Source of the DNA: an uncultured Burkholderiales Genera incertae sedis bacterium
GTDB lineage: Bacteria; Pseudomonadota; Gammaproteobacteria; Burkholderiales; Eutrophovitaceae
Assembly: GCA_905478365.1 (NCBI GenBank)
Contig: CAJQIK010000150.1
Span: 1-36,764 of the forward strand
Length of the DNA: 36,764 nt
Direction: 5' to 3'
Below are positions 19,395-28,199 of the stretch, piece by piece; positions within the stretch are counted from its first letter, which is position 1, and every line of letters starts with the position of its first letter. The position numbers were made by a program, and so were the translations under genes. A model generated the notes under the pieces. It saw only the letters and a program-made list of their open reading frames with translations, had not been told where the DNA came from and searched no databases.

Positions 19395-20077
19395 TTTTTG
19401 TTGTACTGCTTATTCAACCAGTTTGGTGACGCACCTAAAAAAAATAATAACCTCAAGGTCCACATTTTAAAAATTGTACGTATTGGTCCATCCTCCTCCC
19501 ACCTTCTGGCCGATGTTTCTAATGGCGTATCACTTATGAATGGTGACTCTGAAGACCTTATTTTTTTTGAAAACTTAACGTCCTCCATCAATGCAATTGA
19601 TGGGAAAAGCCCCTGTTCTATGAAGATATTTTTATGAATAAAAATCCCTTGATCGCCTGTAGCGACAGACGTAATTTTTGACCGGTAGTTCATCATCGAT
19701 TCAATTACGCGAAAAATTATTTTGGTATTACTTAAACGGACGTTGAACCATCCCCACTTTTTATTTTTTAGACCCGATTCAATGATGCTCTCAAAGTCGA
19801 AGTCAACCTTAGAGTCGGCGTGTAAGAACCATAAATATTTCCCCTTGGCATGCCGAGCGCCAGTGTTCATTTGTTGTGCTCGGCCAGGTTCTGAGTGGAG
19901 AATACGATTTTTTTTATGACAGATGACATTCAGGGTGTCGTCTTCGCTGCATCCGTCGACAACGATAACTTCTGTGTTGTCAGACTTTCTTTTTTGTAAT
20001 GCGTTTAGTAAAGAGGGTAGATGACTCGCTTCATTACGAACGGGAATGATTATCGACAATGAGATTTTTTTTTGCAT
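19391..20077 (-). CDS. TIGR04283-like family 2 glycosyltransferase (arsenosugar-cluster type)
   Basis: SIIIPVRNEASHLPSLLNAL, VIVVDGCSEDDT, GRAQQMNTGARHAKGKYLWFLHADS; ATGA overlap with the next gene. Confidence 0.87.
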   Translation of the reverse strand: MQKKISLSIIIPVRNEASHLPSLLNALQKRKSDNTEVIVVDGCSEDDTLNVICHKKNRILHSEPGRAQQMNTGARHAKGKYLWFLHADSKVDFDFESIIESGLKNKKWGWFNVRLSNTKIIFRVIESMMNYRSKITSVATGDQGIFIHKNIFIEQGLFPSIALMEDVKFSKKIRSSESPFISDTPLETSARRWEEDGPIRTIFKMWTLRLLFFLGASPNWLNKQYNKK

Positions 20078-20089
20078 CTAAAGACCGTT

Positions 20090-20911
20090 TTACATTTGGT
20101 CACGTGTATTGAGTGACCAATCGTAGTCGGTGTATTCGATAGCAATATTACTGCGGTTCACTAAATCAAACTTAGTATCCAACGCAAATGAGTAACTCTT
20201 AAGCCATTCGAGTACTGAGCCAGACATTTTTTGGAAGTCAGCCTTGTACCATTTGAATATCGGTGAGACAAATAAAACTCCATTCTTAATAAAGTTGCGA
20301 CTGCTATCCGATAGGAAGCGCAGAGTGCTATCGTGAAGTTGATCCTCAATACGCCAAGGTTGATATGCTTCTGGACGTAGCGCTGGGCAACTAATTGAGG
20401 CGCAGTTGACAACCATATGAATTCGCGGCTCATCGAAACGTCCTTGTTCTCGTATTAACTTATGCTCTATGTAATCCAAGCTGACGATTTTGCCGAGAAG
20501 ATTAAAGCGTTTGTACTTCCAGGGGCTTTTTAAGAATGAACCTAGGTCCTTTATAGAATCTATTGTTTCGTGATGTTGTGAAACCCAGAAGACCGTGTAA
20601 GCGTTATAGGTATTTATTAAAAATGCCAGTTGCTCTTCCATGTTAAAAGATTCAAATTCAAGTTTAGAAACAGCAGCAATTCCCCCTAAGTACTCTGTCA
20701 TGATTTCTTGATCTTCTTTGAAGCCGAAGTAGTTGACTGTGCTGTTGTGACCGCCTTCATTCCAAGTCACATGTTTTTTTAGTAGTGCATCAAATTTACT
20801 GTGAGTATGATCGAAAGCATATGTTATTGAGACAGTGAGAAAACTAAATAATAAAAATAGTAACTGACTAAATTGTTTACGCTGAAAGACTTGGCGAATT
20901 GGATTTGTCAT
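20090..20911 (-). CDS. Exported DUF547-domain protein
   Basis: FLINTYNAYTVF, LVNCASISCPALRPEAY are typical of DUF547. Start reassigned to 20911 (signal peptide MTNPIRQVFQRKQFSQLLFLLFSFLTVSITYA; ATGA overlap with the upstream gene). Confidence 0.83.
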   Translation of the reverse strand: MTNPIRQVFQRKQFSQLLFLLFSFLTVSITYAFDHTHSKFDALLKKHVTWNEGGHNSTVNYFGFKEDQEIMTEYLGGIAAVSKLEFESFNMEEQLAFLINTYNAYTVFWVSQHHETIDSIKDLGSFLKSPWKYKRFNLLGKIVSLDYIEHKLIREQGRFDEPRIHMVVNCASISCPALRPEAYQPWRIEDQLHDSTLRFLSDSSRNFIKNGVLFVSPIFKWYKADFQKMSGSVLEWLKSYSFALDTKFDLVNRSNIAIEYTDYDWSLNTRDQM

Positions 20912-23085
20912 TTGCGCATGATGCGGTGATATATTTTTAGGATCTTTAAAATTGTATTGGGAGCATGTTTTCTTTTCCATTCGCCCGCTACATATTTGTT
21001 GGCTTCGGAAAAGGTGGGGTAAATATGAGTAGTCGATAGAATTTTATTTAGTCCGAGTTTGTGTTTCATGGCTAGTACAAACTCAGAAATTATTTCTGAG
21101 GCATTTTCACCGACGATAGTTACTCCAATAAGTTGATCTGAATTCGGACGAGTTAGGACTTTGACAAAGCCATGATCCTCCGAATCTGCAATAGCACGGT
21201 CTAAATCATCGAGTCCGTATACAGTGACCTCGTAGTCTATATTTTGTTTCTTTGCATCGTTCTCGCTTAATCCTACCCGGGCAACTTGTGGGTGAGTAAA
21301 GGTAGCCCATGGGACAGATGAAAAATCGACAGTGAACTTTTTAAAACGACCGAAAAGTGCATTAACCGCCGCATACCAGGCTTGGTGAGCGGCCGCATGG
21401 GTGAATTGCATTCTTCCTGTTACGTCACCGCACGCATATATATTCGGAAATTTGGTTTCAAGAAAATCATTGGTAGGCAAAACCTTATCATTTTGAGAAA
21501 CAGCATCTATATCTTCCAGACCATATCCTAGGATGTTCGCTTGTCTGCCAATCGCAAAAAGGACCTGATCAAAGTTCAGCCTGACTTCGCCGTTAGGGCT
21601 ATCACAGACTAGCGTCTGGACATTTTTCTCTTTTATAAAGCCTTTGGCTCGATGTCTAGTGAGTATTGCTACACCCTCATCCGATAATTGATTGCTGATC
21701 GCCTCTGCAACCTCTATATCTTCTTTCATGAGAATACGATCTGCAGATTCAATTAAAATTACATTCGAACCTAAACGCTGAAATGCTTGGGCTAATTCCG
21801 AGCCGATTGCGCCACCGCCAATAACAATCAATTTTTCTGGCAGGTCGGTTAAGTCCCAGACAGTATCAGATGTAGCATATTTAACTTCGCTGAGATTTGG
21901 TAAAGGCGGCACTATAGGTCTTGCTCCAGCCGCAATAATGATTGAGCGAGCACTAATCTCTTGCTGCCCATCTGGTCCGTCGTACGAGACTACCCACGGT
22001 GATACCACTCTTGCATTACCCTGAAGGCAGGTTACTCCTAACTCCGTATACCGCTCTATTGAATCATGGGGCTCTATTTTTTTTATAATTCGGTGTACTC
22101 GTCTCATTATTTCTGAGAATTCAAAGGTGATCTCGGCCTTATGAATGCCTAATCGTTTGGATTGTCTAGCCTCTTCAACGAAGTGTGCGGTTTTAATGAG
22201 TGCCTTTGAAGGGACGCATCCGGTATTGAGGCAATCACCTCCCATTTTATGTTTTTCGATGAGAGCAACTTTCGCATTTACAGCCGTGCCAATGTATGAG
22301 GATACAAGTCCAGCCGCACCTGCCCCAATAACTATAATGTTGTAATCAAATTTTTTGGGTTTCGGCCAGTTAGCGTAGACCCTTCGTCTACTAATGAGAT
22401 CTGATACTAATTTTGCGACTATTGGAAATATACCGATGATGCAAAGCGAAATAACTAGATTTGCAGATAAGATATCTCCCGTTGAATTCAGATTGGCCAG
22501 CTGAGTTCCGGCGTTCACAAATATGATTGTTCCAAGAAGCATACCAATCTGACTCGCGATATAAAATGTATGCGTCTTGATTGGCGTCAGTGCCATCAGT
22601 ACATTAATCGCAAAGAATGGAAAAATAGGAACTAATCTGAGCGTTAAGAGATAAAATGCCCCATCTTTCTTAATGCCATCATTGATAGTTCTTAATTTGT
22701 CACCGAAGCGGGCCCTCACAGAGTTACGAAAAAAATAGCGGGTAATTAAAAAAGCAACTGTCGCTCCAATAGTCGAGGAAAATGATACGAGAACTGTACC
22801 CCAAAATAATCCAAATATAGCTCCTCCAGCGATTGTCAAGATTATGGCGCCTGGAATCGACAGGGCGGCAGCTAAGATATATATAGATACATATATTAGG
22901 CTCGATTCAATTGGGTGGTCTTCAAAAAAAATCTGTAATTCCGAGTAATTTTCCTTTAGGGATTGAAGATTTAATTGTGCTAACAAATTGAGAACGTTGT
23001 CACGGAATAAAGTAAATGATATGAGAACTATTGCAAAGGCAATGATTACGCTAATCCATTTTTTTTGAAGTTTCGTAATTTTCAT
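20908..23085 (-). CDS. TVP38/TMEM64 (DedA-like) membrane domain fused to a mercuric reductase-like FAD/NAD disulfide oxidoreductase
   Basis: aa ~1-240 multi-pass with IPGAIILTIAGGAIFGLFWGT...GATVAFLITRY; aa ~248 on VIGAGAAGLVS, GGDCLNTGCVPSKAL redox Cys pair, YACGDVTG, HIYPTFSEA. Confidence 0.88.
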   Translation of the reverse strand: MKITKLQKKWISVIIAFAIVLISFTLFRDNVLNLLAQLNLQSLKENYSELQIFFEDHPIESSLIYVSIYILAAALSIPGAIILTIAGGAIFGLFWGTVLVSFSSTIGATVAFLITRYFFRNSVRARFGDKLRTINDGIKKDGAFYLLTLRLVPIFPFFAINVLMALTPIKTHTFYIASQIGMLLGTIIFVNAGTQLANLNSTGDILSANLVISLCIIGIFPIVAKLVSDLISRRRVYANWPKPKKFDYNIIVIGAGAAGLVSSYIGTAVNAKVALIEKHKMGGDCLNTGCVPSKALIKTAHFVEEARQSKRLGIHKAEITFEFSEIMRRVHRIIKKIEPHDSIERYTELGVTCLQGNARVVSPWVVSYDGPDGQQEISARSIIIAAGARPIVPPLPNLSEVKYATSDTVWDLTDLPEKLIVIGGGAIGSELAQAFQRLGSNVILIESADRILMKEDIEVAEAISNQLSDEGVAILTRHRAKGFIKEKNVQTLVCDSPNGEVRLNFDQVLFAIGRQANILGYGLEDIDAVSQNDKVLPTNDFLETKFPNIYACGDVTGRMQFTHAAAHQAWYAAVNALFGRFKKFTVDFSSVPWATFTHPQVARVGLSENDAKKQNIDYEVTVYGLDDLDRAIADSEDHGFVKVLTRPNSDQLIGVTIVGENASEIISEFVLAMKHKLGLNKILSTTHIYPTFSEANKYVAGEWKRKHAPNTILKILKIYHRIMRK

Positions 23086-23242
23086 ATTTTAGACTTTGTT
23101 ATAAACAGGGTCTTTATAAGCAGTTTATCGTTGAATGCAATCTTCATTCTATTCGAACCAAGGCTACATGGACATCTTTGAATATTTCTTTTAGGGGGAT
23201 TTTAAGTCCCCGAAAGATACGCTTTTGAGGCGTTATCGGACG

Positions 23243-24202
23243 TTACTGTAAAGCCCCGCTGCAGCTTGAGCCGCGTCCGGCTGTACAGCCAAAGCAATGA
23301 TCCCTGACAGCAATTGACTTACCCTCTATTTGATTTGTATTTAAGTCTCGGATATGAGTTTTACGCCTTAAGTTACCGAACGGGAGACCAAGCATTTGAT
23401 TAAAATCACAATCAAACAGATAACCTTCCCAATCAATCGAAATTAATGTCTTGCACATGACGGAGTTAAGATTTTCCTCGCTATAGTTATCCTTTAACAA
23501 TTGCATGTAGTTTTCAAATTCGCCACGGCTTACCAAGGTGCTCCCAAACCGCTTAATAGGCATATTAGTAATTGTGAGCAGCACATCAAACTGCACACCA
23601 TAGGTTTTGGCTAAATATTCCTTGTACTCAATCTCTAGTGTCTCTTGGGGTGGAGGCAGAAATGCCCCTAGAGGGTTATAAACTAAATGTAGTTGAAGAT
23701 CTGGATTGGAATGTCCATAGCCTACCTCATTGAGTAGGCGTAATCCGTTAATACTTTTTTTGAATACGCCATCCCCCCTCTGAGAATTAACGTTATCTTC
23801 CGTATAGCAGGGCAGAGAAGCAGTGACGATTACCTGATGTTGGGCGAGAAACTTGTGTAGATCTTCTTGGCCATGCTCGAATAAGATTGTTAAATTGCAT
23901 CTGTCAATCACTGCGATTCCTCGATCTCGTATCTCAGAGACGAGTTCACGAAAGTGAGGGTTCAATTCTGGAGCACCACCAGTCAGGTCAACTACTGCAG
24001 GTTTGACCTTATCAATGAATTGAATCACCTGCCTGATGGTATCGATTGACATTTGCTCTTTGCGGTCTGGGCTGGCATTGACGTGGCAGTGAAAGCAAGC
24101 TTGATTACATCGATAACCGAGGTTGATCTGAACGGTTTTGACCTCTTCCCTGTTAATGGGTGGGAACTCTCGGTTATTAAGAAGTGATAATGTGTCGTGC
24201 AT
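23243..24202 (-). CDS. arsS: Arsenosugar biosynthesis radical SAM protein ArsS-like
   Basis: YRCNQACFHCHVNASPDRKE (CxxxCxxC), DLTGGAPELNPHFR, LVYNPLGAFLPPPQ, FDCDFNQMLG, and Cys-rich C-terminus HCFGCTAGRGSSCSGAL. Confidence 0.88.
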   Translation of the reverse strand: MHDTLSLLNNREFPPINREEVKTVQINLGYRCNQACFHCHVNASPDRKEQMSIDTIRQVIQFIDKVKPAVVDLTGGAPELNPHFRELVSEIRDRGIAVIDRCNLTILFEHGQEDLHKFLAQHQVIVTASLPCYTEDNVNSQRGDGVFKKSINGLRLLNEVGYGHSNPDLQLHLVYNPLGAFLPPPQETLEIEYKEYLAKTYGVQFDVLLTITNMPIKRFGSTLVSRGEFENYMQLLKDNYSEENLNSVMCKTLISIDWEGYLFDCDFNQMLGLPFGNLRRKTHIRDLNTNQIEGKSIAVRDHCFGCTAGRGSSCSGALQ

Positions 24203-24288
24203 AGATTACTGTTTTAGTACCTGGTTGTAATGTTTGATGTTAACAAAATTTAGTACTACCTATTTATCGATTATTTGTGGGTCTTTAT

Positions 24289-24885
24289 ATGAAAAATAAT
24301 AAACAATTGATATTGATTTTATTCTCTTTTACATGTTTTGCGACAAGCCCCGTAACTACTTGGAGTGAGGATGATGGACTGCGAGTCGATTCCTCAATCG
24401 ATAATGGTGTCGTCTACGTTGAGGTTGAAAGCTTAATCGAGGCGCCGCACGAACTGATATGGGAGGTTTTGACAGATTACAATCGATTGGCAGAGTATAT
24501 TCCAGGGATGCATTCGAGCCGACTATTGCGCTATGAGGGACAAACTGCGTTTGTGGAGCAACACGGAGTATCAGAGCTTCTTTTCTTTAAGATCCCAATT
24601 GATGTTGTCGTTAAAACTATAGAATTTAAGCCTTATTCTATTTCTATTGAATTGGTATCGGGAAATCTTGACTATTTATCGGGCGGGTATCACTTGACTC
24701 AGATCGGGGATGAGGACCTGTGGGTTTTGTCATGGTCAGGTTTCTTGGATCCATCATTACCCATTCCTAATTTTATAGCGGAGCGATTCATCCGAAATAA
24801 TATTAAGAGCCAATTTTTGGGAATTATTTCTCAGATTGAAAAGGAGAAGAGGAGGTCAGGAAATTATGCTGAGAGTGAGAATTAA
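24289..24885 (+). CDS. Exported START/SRPBCC (polyketide cyclase-like) protein
   Basis: Signal peptide MKNNKQLILILFSFTCFATS; APHELIWEVLTDYNRLAEYIPGMHSSRLL is typical of SRPBCC. Start reassigned to ATG 24289. Confidence 0.75.
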   Translation: MKNNKQLILILFSFTCFATSPVTTWSEDDGLRVDSSIDNGVVYVEVESLIEAPHELIWEVLTDYNRLAEYIPGMHSSRLLRYEGQTAFVEQHGVSELLFFKIPIDVVVKTIEFKPYSISIELVSGNLDYLSGGYHLTQIGDEDLWVLSWSGFLDPSLPIPNFIAERFIRNNIKSQFLGIISQIEKEKRRSGNYAESEN

Positions 24886-26376
24886 ATGCTGATAGGTCTG
24901 CGGTTCGTGTTTGTTGTGAGTTTAATCGTCCTGATGACCGGTTGTGCGACGCAAAGAACATCACATCTGGATTTTGAAGATCAATCCTCTGTTGAACTAT
25001 CGCTAGATTTTTGTCGTAATTGGTCGGAACAACTTGATGTCGTTATTGCGCAATATGAAGCTCGCGATTTTGGAGCTACTAAAGTTAAAGATTATGTTTA
25101 TCTACGAGCTGATCGATTTCTTGCCGCTTTTTCGGACTTAGTTTATGACGATCCAAACCTTTTTCGCGCGTGGGTTTCGGCTATGGTTGATCTCGACCAG
25201 GAGAGTCGTCAAATTGAAGTCAATAATTTGAATGAGGCCGCACTTCGATTGCTAGGTAAGGACCGGTTAACGATTAAGGATGTTACTAAGCGGTGCTCCG
25301 TTTTTTTTAAAGAGCATTATTTAGAAGAACCATTTGATGATCTTGAAAAGTTGACCTCGGTTGTGTTTATTCCCGATGACTATAGCAGCGCTAAAAGAGC
25401 GTTGGGTCTATATCCGTTGTTGAAAATCCCGTTCATTAAAGGTATCAAAGAGTGGCATAAGCAAGCGAGGGATACATTTGAGCGATATGCGCAAAAGGAT
25501 GTCAAAGTAGTTTCTACAAGGCAATACGAACCTACTAAGAAAAATATATTTCGGCCGCAAGAGGTGGCTCGGTTAATGAGTCAGCGTGATGCGCTTGGTC
25601 AGTTAACTTTGAGCCCGGATCTTCTATCGAGATTATTTGTTACATATGCCCCTATATTTACGATCGAGGACTCAGGTGAATTTGATAGGGTTGGCGCGGT
25701 AGATTTTACAAAAGAAGGCGCTGTGACGGTTAACGTCTTGGAGCCCACCGTTTATACCCATTTGACTCACACTCGGTTTGAGGGCAGGACACTGCCGCAG
25801 CTTGTTTATGTCGCTTGGTTCTTAGCAAGGCCTAAAGAGGGAGTGGGTGATCTCCTTGGCGGTAATTTAGACGGCATTATATGGCGCGTGACATTAGATC
25901 ACGACGGAACGCCATTACTTTTCGATTCGATCCACCCATGCGGTTGTTACCACATGTTTTTCCCGACCGATCGCTTAGTACCAAATGCTGCGCCCAGTGA
26001 GTTCGTTGAGTGGGCTTTCTCGCCCAAGCAATTAAATGAGATTGAAACGGGTATGACGGTCAATATTACAGTCCAAACAAAAACACATTATTTAGCTGGA
26101 GTGACCTTAGATAACTTTAGGCAAGAGGCACAACAATATTCTTTGAGAGCTTATGATGAGCTTCGCTCCATTGAGACCTCTCAGGGGCGAAGAAATTTAT
26201 TTGGCGTTAACGGTATCGTTTCTGGATCTGAGAGAGGCGAACGCTATCTGTTGTGGCCTTCGGGTATCGAGAGTCCGGGCGCCATGCGTCAATGGGGTCG
26301 ACACGCCACTGCATTTGTCGGACGCCGTCATTTTGATGATGTTGATTTATTAGACAAATATTATATACGTCGCTAG
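24886..26376 (+). CDS. Large uncharacterised lipoprotein (~496 aa)
   Basis: Lipobox VLMTGC; start codon abuts the stop of the upstream START-like gene; no family recognised. Confidence 0.75.
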   Translation: MLIGLRFVFVVSLIVLMTGCATQRTSHLDFEDQSSVELSLDFCRNWSEQLDVVIAQYEARDFGATKVKDYVYLRADRFLAAFSDLVYDDPNLFRAWVSAMVDLDQESRQIEVNNLNEAALRLLGKDRLTIKDVTKRCSVFFKEHYLEEPFDDLEKLTSVVFIPDDYSSAKRALGLYPLLKIPFIKGIKEWHKQARDTFERYAQKDVKVVSTRQYEPTKKNIFRPQEVARLMSQRDALGQLTLSPDLLSRLFVTYAPIFTIEDSGEFDRVGAVDFTKEGAVTVNVLEPTVYTHLTHTRFEGRTLPQLVYVAWFLARPKEGVGDLLGGNLDGIIWRVTLDHDGTPLLFDSIHPCGCYHMFFPTDRLVPNAAPSEFVEWAFSPKQLNEIETGMTVNITVQTKTHYLAGVTLDNFRQEAQQYSLRAYDELRSIETSQGRRNLFGVNGIVSGSERGERYLLWPSGIESPGAMRQWGRHATAFVGRRHFDDVDLLDKYYIRR

Positions 26377-26483
26377 GCTATAGCTTAAGAGGATATGAGT
26401 CATTAATATGCTGCAACTTGTATACGGGTATATTCATGTGAATAGGCTCATGTCAGTACGCCGATATCATTGAGAGATTTACT

Positions 26484-28163
26484 ATGCTTGATATTCGATT
26501 CGATAATGTAACGATTATTAACGGTAGCGGGGAGCCTGGTTTCTTGGGTTCTCTAGGCGTCCTCGATGGTCGTATCGCTGAGGTTGGCACCTTTGAGGCA
26601 TCCGCGAAGGAAACTATTGATTGCTCCGGGTTATCTATCATGCCGGGTATCGTTGATAATCATACTCATTATGATGCCCAAGTAACTTGGGATCCGTATT
26701 GTAATCCGTCACCTGCACTTGGCGTAACTACTCTTGTGATGGGAAATTGTGGTTTCACAATTGCGCCATGTCGTCCAAACGACCGTGATATCACCATGAA
26801 AAACTTGACTCAAGTAGAAGGCATGTCTATCGATGCCCTTCAAACAGGTATTGATTGGAGCTTTGAGACATTTCCACAATATTTAGATATGCTCGAAAAA
26901 AGAGGGGTCGCTCCCAACGTTAGCTGTTTCGTTGGACACTCAAGTGTGAGAACTTACGTACTTCAGGGAGATGCTTCGAAAAGAGCGGCGACACCAAAGG
27001 AAGTCGAACGAATGAGAGCCATTGTCGTCGAGGCCATGGAGGCTGGAGCTTGCGGTTTTGCGACAACACGGTATCCAGGACACAATGGAGAAAATGGGAT
27101 TCCGATGCCCTCTCGATTGGCAGATGAGGTCGAAATGTTGAGTCTTTCCAGCGCGTTGAAAGATATCGGGCGTGGTGTTTTGATGATGACCAAATCCTTC
27201 GATATGCCCATTTCTGATATTGAAAAGCTCAGCGAAGCAGCGCAGAGACCTTACTTGATTGCCGCACTACTACATTCTCGCCTTGATCCAAATAAGACTT
27301 TCTCTGATTTATCTGAGATAAGGGCCGCCCAGTCGCGTGGTAATCGTTTATATGGGGCGGTATCGCCATGTCCGTTGAATATGGATTTTTCTTTTCGATC
27401 TCCGTATCCCTTGGAGGGTTTTGCGTGTTGGAAGCCGATGATGAGTCTTAGTGGTGACGCATATAAGCAAGCTTTAGCTGATCGGAGTTTCCGCGAGTCG
27501 TTCATGGATGAGTTGAATAACGGCGAGGTGAAAGTATTTAGCGGGGAGTGGGACAAAGTTTACGTTGCTCAGGTTGCTGATGCTGATAATTCAGAGTTCG
27601 AGGGAAAATCAATTTCTGTGTTGGCGGAAGAGGCCAAACAGCTTCCTTTTGATTTTATGTTGGATTTAGCGCTCAAGGAAAACCTTGAGACTATGTTTAC
27701 AGCAACCATAATGAATTCGGATGAAGATGCCGTTGGTAAGTTGATGTGTGACGAAAATGCAATTATTTCATTGTCTGATGCGGGAGCTCATTTAACGTTT
27801 TTGTGTGACGCAGGCTTTGGCTTACATGTTCTTGGCCACTGGGCGAGGGATAAAGGAATAATGCCGTTAGAAAAGGCGGTGTATAAATTAACTTTGGAGC
27901 CCGCTAAATTATTTGGGATCAAAGACCGGGGCTTTATCGATAAGGGTGCTTGGGCAGATTTGCTGCTTTTCGATCCTAGAACGGTAAATCGAGGTCCCTC
28001 GCATCGTTTGCATGATCTTCCGTCGGGTGCCTCACGTCTAACAACACCGTCGATTGGCGTTCATGGTGTTTGGGTTAATGGACGTAAGGTTGCCGATGAA
28101 GGGGGCTTGATTCCCAAGGCCCCTTTGTCCGGTCAAGTTATTCGAGAGTACGACAGTTTTTAG
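26484..28163 (+). CDS. Amidohydrolase, N-acyl-D-amino-acid deacylase family
   Basis: PGIVDNHTHYDAQVTWDP, TTLVMGNCGFTIAP, LSDAGAHLTFLCD, GIKDRGFIDKGAWADLLLFDP. Confidence 0.88.
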   Translation: MLDIRFDNVTIINGSGEPGFLGSLGVLDGRIAEVGTFEASAKETIDCSGLSIMPGIVDNHTHYDAQVTWDPYCNPSPALGVTTLVMGNCGFTIAPCRPNDRDITMKNLTQVEGMSIDALQTGIDWSFETFPQYLDMLEKRGVAPNVSCFVGHSSVRTYVLQGDASKRAATPKEVERMRAIVVEAMEAGACGFATTRYPGHNGENGIPMPSRLADEVEMLSLSSALKDIGRGVLMMTKSFDMPISDIEKLSEAAQRPYLIAALLHSRLDPNKTFSDLSEIRAAQSRGNRLYGAVSPCPLNMDFSFRSPYPLEGFACWKPMMSLSGDAYKQALADRSFRESFMDELNNGEVKVFSGEWDKVYVAQVADADNSEFEGKSISVLAEEAKQLPFDFMLDLALKENLETMFTATIMNSDEDAVGKLMCDENAIISLSDAGAHLTFLCDAGFGLHVLGHWARDKGIMPLEKAVYKLTLEPAKLFGIKDRGFIDKGAWADLLLFDPRTVNRGPSHRLHDLPSGASRLTTPSIGVHGVWVNGRKVADEGGLIPKAPLSGQVIREYDSF

Positions 28164-28173
28164 ACGTCATATT

Positions 28174-28195
28174 TGCGCGATAGACGCATCGTGCA
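28174..28195. terminator. Candidate bidirectional terminator hairpin between convergent genes
   Basis: 8-bp stem TGCGCGAT / ATCGTGCA (one G-T wobble) with loop AGACGC in the 36-bp convergent gap; no U-tract. Confidence 0.35.
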
Positions 28196-28199
28196 TGAC

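Noticed and set aside
23243-23300. Possible selenocysteine or readthrough at the Cys-rich ArsS C-terminus
   Set aside because: The ORF ends with a normal TAA after CSGALQ and no in-frame TGA with a SECIS-like stem was seen.
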